A DNA stretch of 48,225 bases from Rhodospirillales bacterium. Lineage in GTDB: Bacteria > Pseudomonadota > Alphaproteobacteria > Rhodospirillales > Shumkoniaceae. The DNA is taken from the NCBI GenBank assembly GCA_016776725.1, contig JADHSV010000026.1:1-48225 (forward strand). Direction: 5' to 3'. Under the pieces are notes generated by a model. The model was not told the origin of the DNA and did not search any database. It worked only from the letters and a program-made list of their open reading frames with translations. The first letter of the stretch is position 1; every line of letters starts with the position of its first letter. Positions 44,228 through 48,225 of this stretch are shown in pieces. A program made the translations under genes and the position numbers.

Positions 44228-44938
44228 TCAAGCATTCTGCGCGTTTTTTGCCTTGCGTCCTTCGACCGGCTTTTTGGGTGGCGTATCGGGCCTGTCCGGT
44301 CCCCAAATCTTGCTGTAGTAGCCATCCGCCAGAAGCAACGCGGCCGCCGGGTTGTGGGCCAGCACCCGGTCCTTGGCCACAAGCGTCGTTACCAAGGCTT
44401 CGGAATGCTTGAAAAACAGGCTGTCATGGCCGACGCACAGACCGAGAACGACGTTGAAGTCGGTACCCGATCGATTGAGCAGTTCGGCCTGCGTTATCGG
44501 ATTGCACATGGCCTCGAAGTTTCCGGGGCGGATTTTTTCAGAGTCCTTGAGGCCGAGTTCCTCTTTGGCGATGCCGCCGGTCTTGCAGCACACTGAAGCC
44601 ACCTCGAAGCCGTGACTTTCCAACACCTGGCTCAGGGTGTTGGCCATATCGATGAACCCGATACAAAAGGCGATGCCTATTTTGCGGTATCCCATGCGTT
44701 TGGCGAACGCGCAGACCTCTTCGACCCGCGTCCACTCACAATAGCCCTCGGCCTCGACCTTCGCCGATACCAGGGCCGTTTTGATGTGGCTTTCGTCCTG
44801 GTACTTCTCGAAACCCGCTATGACGCCGGCATCATCAACGGTGCTGGGGCACCAGCCGGGGCCGCGTTCGGTTTCGCCGTCGCGGCAGGCGCGAATTTCG
44901 GGGGGGCAATACGCGCAGGAAGGATTTTCATAGGCCAT
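44228..44938 (-). CDS. DUF1847 cysteine-rich putative metal-binding protein
   Basis: A 236-residue DUF1847 protein. N-terminal Cys8, Cys11, Cys18 and Cys30 (SCAYCPPEIRAC, GWCP) look like a zinc or iron-sulfur site. Further conserved blocks are IGIAFCIGFIDMANTLSQVL near residue 92, VCCKTGG near 118, MCNPITQAELLN near 147 and LGLCVGHDSLF near 167. Function unknown. ATG 44938 is chosen at the typical MAYENPSC start; the frame runs on into the TauE gene and that extension is rejected. It lies 23 bases after the TauE gene. Confidence 0.85.
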   Translation of the reverse strand: MAYENPSCAYCPPEIRACRDGETERGPGWCPSTVDDAGVIAGFEKYQDESHIKTALVSAKVEAEGYCEWTRVEEVCAFAKRMGYRKIGIAFCIGFIDMANTLSQVLESHGFEVASVCCKTGGIAKEELGLKDSEKIRPGNFEAMCNPITQAELLNRSGTDFNVVLGLCVGHDSLFFKHSEALVTTLVAKDRVLAHNPAAALLLADGYYSKIWGPDRPDTPPKKPVEGRKAKNAQNA

Positions 44939-44961
44939 CGGAAGGAAAACCTTGTTTAATT

Positions 44962-45720
44962 TCAACCAATTAAATGCATAGTGCCGTCGTAAAGGAGCTT
45001 CAGCCCGCTCGCAAACAGGAACAGGTAACACAGCCTGTAGAACCAAAGCGCTGATATTCGCGTGTGCAGCCAAACTCCGATGATGACGCCGATGGGCGCG
45101 AGCGGCGCCAGGATTAACGACATGGTCAGATTGCTGACGGGAAGCAGGCCCAGCCACCAATAAGGGATAAGTTTGCCGTAGTTGATGGCCGTGAACACCA
45201 TGACCAACGTGCCGACGAACAGCGTCTTGTCCATGCGTTGAGGCAGCAAATAGGCATTGGCGGGCGGACCGCCGGCATGGGCGATGAAACTGGTAAATCC
45301 GGCCAGCGCGCCCCAAAACATTCCTTTGAGTGTACTGGGGTCGGTCGACTGTGTCGAGCCACCCCTTTTCAGCCAATGGTGAAGCGTGAACGAGACGGCA
45401 ACACACCCCACCATAAATTTGATGACGCCGTCATTTAACATGTGAAACGTGATCGTGCCGAATACGATGCCGATCAAAGCGCCCTTTACCATGATTTTGA
45501 AGTTCACGGCATGCCAGGTTTTCCGGTAGGCCCAAACGCTGAACAAATCCATCAGGCATAATATCGGCAACATGATCGCCGCCGCCCTTGGAGCCGAAAT
45601 AACCAGAGACATGAACGGCACGCCCAGCATGGCCAGGCCGCCGCCGAATCCACCTTTCGATATCCCCGCCAACAACACAGCCGGGACCGCAACGAAGTAA
45701 AAAAGTGGATCGGAAATCAA
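44962..45720 (-). CDS. TauE/SafE-family sulfite exporter-like permease
   Basis: A 252-residue inner-membrane permease with seven to eight membrane segments. Family blocks are LLAGISKGGFGGGLAMLGVP near residue 16 and GALAGFTSFIAHAGGPPANA near 137. Members export sulfite, sulfoacetate or other organosulfur anions. The start is TTG 45720, about 10 bases after AAGGG; the first in-frame ATG would remove the first membrane segment. DUF1847 follows, so the two may handle the same sulfur compound (inference). Confidence 0.9.
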   Translation of the reverse strand: MISDPLFYFVAVPAVLLAGISKGGFGGGLAMLGVPFMSLVISAPRAAAIMLPILCLMDLFSVWAYRKTWHAVNFKIMVKGALIGIVFGTITFHMLNDGVIKFMVGCVAVSFTLHHWLKRGGSTQSTDPSTLKGMFWGALAGFTSFIAHAGGPPANAYLLPQRMDKTLFVGTLVMVFTAINYGKLIPYWWLGLLPVSNLTMSLILAPLAPIGVIIGVWLHTRISALWFYRLCYLFLFASGLKLLYDGTMHLIG

Positions 45721-46421
<701 letters not shown>

Positions 46422-46474
46422 GGCGAAATCACACGAGTTAATACTTTTACGTACATGTGAAGAGGAAACGCGAA

Positions 46475-47896
46475 ATGACTTTGAACTGCAAAACCGCCGC
46501 CGACGTCCTGAAGATACTCAAGGACGAAGACATCCCGTTCGTCGACCTGCGCTTTACCGATCCGCGCGGCAAGTGGCAGCATCTCGCCATGACCGCCGAC
46601 AGCATCGACGAAGACGCGTTTGCCGACGGCCTGATGTTCGACGGCTCCTCGATTGCCGGTTGGAAGGCGATCAACGAGTCCGATATGTCGCTGATCCCCG
46701 ACGCGCCGACGGCCGTCATGGATCCCTTCGCCGCGCAGCCTTCGATGATCCTGTTTTGCGATGTGCTGGAGCCCGCCACCGGTCAGGCTTATGGCCGCGA
46801 CCCGCGCTCGCTCGCCAAGAAGGCGGAAGCCTACCTCGCCTCGACCGGCGTCGGCGACACCGCGTATTTCGGTTCCGAGGCGGAATTTTTCGTATTTGAC
46901 GATGTGCGTTTCGACGTTGCCATGAACCGCTGCTTTTATGAATTTGATTCCGAAGAAGGCCCGTATGTCAGCGGCAAGATCATGCCCGAAGGCAACGTCG
47001 GTCACCGTCCCGTGGTCAAGGGCGGTTACTTCCCGGTTCCGCCGGTGGATTCAGCTTCCGACATGCGCGCCGAAATGGTCACGGTGATGAAGGAAATGGG
47101 CCTGCCCATGGAAAAGCATCACCACGAAGTGGCTCCCAGCCAGCACGAGCTTGGCATGGTCTTCGACACCCTGGTCAAAACCGCCGATAACCAGATGGTC
47201 TACAAGTACGTAACGCAAATGGTCGCCCATACTTACGGCAAGACGGCCACGTTCATGCCCAAGCCCGTGGTTGGCGATAACGGATCGGGCATGCACTGCC
47301 ACCAGTCCATCTTCAAGGAAGGCAAGCCGGTCTTCGCCGGTTCCGGATACGCCGATCTTTCCGACATGGCGCTTTACTACATCGGCGGCGTCATTAAGCA
47401 CGCGCGCGCCCTGAACGCCCTGACCAACCCGACGACCAACAGCTACAAGCGGCTGATCCCCGGTTTCGAGGCCCCGGTCCTGTTGGCCTACTCGGCTCGC
47501 AACCGTTCGGCATCGTGTCGCATTCCGTTCGCCACCAATCCCAAGGGCAAGCGCGTCGAAATCCGCTTCCCCGACGCCATGGCCAACCCGTATCTGGCCT
47601 TCTCGGCGATGATGATGGCCGGCCTTGACGGCATTCAGAACAAGATCCATCCGGGCGATGCCATGGACAAGAACCTTTACGACCTTCCGCCGGAAGAATT
47701 GAAGGACGTTCCGACCGTTTGCGGCAGTCTTCGCCAGGCCCTCGAGGCGCTGGACGGCGACCGCGAATTCCTCAAGAAGGGCGATGTGTTCTCCGACGAC
47801 CTGATCGACGGCTTCATGGATCTGAAGTGGGAAGAAGTTTATAACTTCGAGCACACCCCGCACCCGATCGAGTTCGAAATGTATTACTCCCTGTAA
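46475..47896 (+). CDS. glnA: Glutamine synthetase, type I
   Basis: A 473-residue dodecameric GS. Signatures are [19 protein letters not shown] near residue 50, the ATP-binding [20 protein letters not shown] near 265, [10 protein letters not shown] near 345, and the adenylylation Tyr in [10 protein letters not shown] near 400. It makes glutamine from glutamate and ammonia. ATG 46475 follows GAGGAAA; an in-frame GTG at 46457 is the alternative. Adenylylation control via GlnB fits its operon partner. Confidence 0.97.
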   Translation: MTLNCKTAADVLKILKDEDIPFVDLRFTDPRGKWQHLAMTADSIDEDAFADGLMFDGSSIAGWKAINESDMSLIPDAPTAVMDPFAAQPSMILFCDVLEPATGQAYGRDPRSLAKKAEAYLASTGVGDTAYFGSEAEFFVFDDVRFDVAMNRCFYEFDSEEGPYVSGKIMPEGNVGHRPVVKGGYFPVPPVDSASDMRAEMVTVMKEMGLPMEKHHHEVAPSQHELGMVFDTLVKTADNQMVYKYVTQMVAHTYGKTATFMPKPVVGDNGSGMHCHQSIFKEGKPVFAGSGYADLSDMALYYIGGVIKHARALNALTNPTTNSYKRLIPGFEAPVLLAYSARNRSASCRIPFATNPKGKRVEIRFPDAMANPYLAFSAMMMAGLDGIQNKIHPGDAMDKNLYDLPPEELKDVPTVCGSLRQALEALDGDREFLKKGDVFSDDLIDGFMDLKWEEVYNFEHTPHPIEFEMYYSL

Positions 47897-47937
47897 GACG
47901 AGTCCCGGACGCGGTTTTTCGCCGCTTCCATACCTTG

Positions 47938-47968
47938 GGCCGCCGGATATTCCGGCGGCCTTTTTTTT
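47938..47968 (+). terminator. Rho-independent terminator after glnA
   Basis: Perfect 10-bp stem GGCCGCCGGA (47938-47947) with TCCGGCGGCC (47951-47960), 3-base loop, then eight T. Confidence 0.93.
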
Positions 47969-48096
47969 GTTTTCACATAGATTTTGGATATGGAAAAATA
48001 TTTCGGTATCCAAAATTTTGTGTTTTTGGTATTCTTTTTTAGTGGTTGATTGACCAAAAATGGTCCTAAAACAAAATCGCAAGGCGGGAGAAGCAC

Positions 48097-48225
48097 ATGA
48101 AAGCGGTTGTGACGTTATCGCCTGAGGAATCCAAGCGTTTGATCGCCAAGGCGATTGTCGATATGGATGTTGTTCGGAAGGCCCGGAAGGACGGTATTAT
48201 CGGGCTGGCCCGTTGTTCATCCGCC
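48097..48225 (+). CDS. Conserved hypothetical protein, N-terminal part (runs off the window)
   Basis: 43 codons from ATG 48097, open to the edge. GGGAG lies 7 bases upstream. The visible part (VVTLSPEESKRLIAKAI, then ARKDGIIGLARC) is a helical, charged N-terminus resembling a family of uncharacterised bacterial proteins with a similar SPEESKRLIAK opening. An AT-rich stretch at 47975-48060, after the glnA terminator, likely holds its promoter. Confidence 0.6.
   Translation, partial: MKAVVTLSPEESKRLIAKAIVDMDVVRKARKDGIIGLARCSSA

Noticed and set aside
47051-48082. 343-residue minus-strand frame opposite glnA
   Set aside because: Covers glnA and its terminator; low-complexity, Val/Gly/His-rich translation.

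Overview
The window reads as chromosomal DNA of a moderately GC-rich alphaproteobacterium, most likely from the Rhodospirillales or a nearby order. The pointers are the sdhE-mfd pair divergent from recG, a glnB-glnA operon with a -24/-12 (sigma-54) promoter, a PleD-like REC-REC-GGDEF protein, and a tusA-dsrE2 pair. I see no rRNA, CRISPR array, prophage, transposase or integrase. Genes are dense, mostly in short operons with ATGA overlaps. Taxonomy is inferred from gene content and order, not from a marker search.

Layout. 23-3583 (minus): a LarA-family nickel-pincer racemase/epimerase homologue, a mannitol dehydrogenase/fructuronate reductase-family enzyme and an MBL-fold hydrolase, a probable polyol or sugar-acid operon. 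3673-4680: a response-regulator-like protein with Glu at the phospho-acceptor position. 4921-8984 (minus): a gltIJKL-type acidic amino acid ABC importer with an aldo-keto reductase as last gene. 9260-10854 (plus): two coupled sugar/nucleoside-type kinases, followed by tRNA-Ser(UGA). 11126-13120: a fully degenerate PleD-like protein abutting a FrnE-type DsbA thioredoxin. 13273-20817: genome maintenance (beta-CASP MBL nuclease, mfd, sdhE on minus; recG on plus).

20877-26175 is the accessory-looking part: an AT-richer HNH-type protein, a lipoprotein alpha/beta hydrolase, a plus-strand run of three unrecognised secreted proteins around a DUF4336 protein, and a 270-bp repeat predicted to fold as a three-way junction, which supplies the last codons and stop of the gene before it. 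26266-29821 (minus) is an operon of DUF502, MmgE/PrpD, SDR and the Mn exporter MntP. 30094-30840 holds a small membrane ORF (possibly a remnant) and a di-haem-type cytochrome b. 30912-33225 are divergent rocD and rocF (arginine to ornithine to glutamate semialdehyde). 33243-36695 contain a stand-alone cNMP-binding domain, a Nudix hydrolase, two coupled periplasmic proteins and an ACT-domain regulator. 36701-40076 (minus) is SLC13 transporter, tandem Usp, dsrE2, tusA, likely sulfur-linked. 40137-43982 (minus) is tkt-fba-rpe. Then come tRNA-His, a DUF1847 protein with a TauE/SafE permease, glnB-glnA and the start of an unrecognised gene at the right edge.

Most notable: (i) a putative family of hairpin repeats with TATACCAACG ends at 25611-25880 and 40813-40912, with a possible relic at 36109-36142; (ii) the LarA homologue/polyol dehydrogenase pair, which could form a C2-epimerisation plus oxidation route for a sugar acid; (iii) the uncharacterised secreted cluster at 22722-25635; (iv) two independent signalling proteins whose phospho-acceptor or catalytic residues are replaced.
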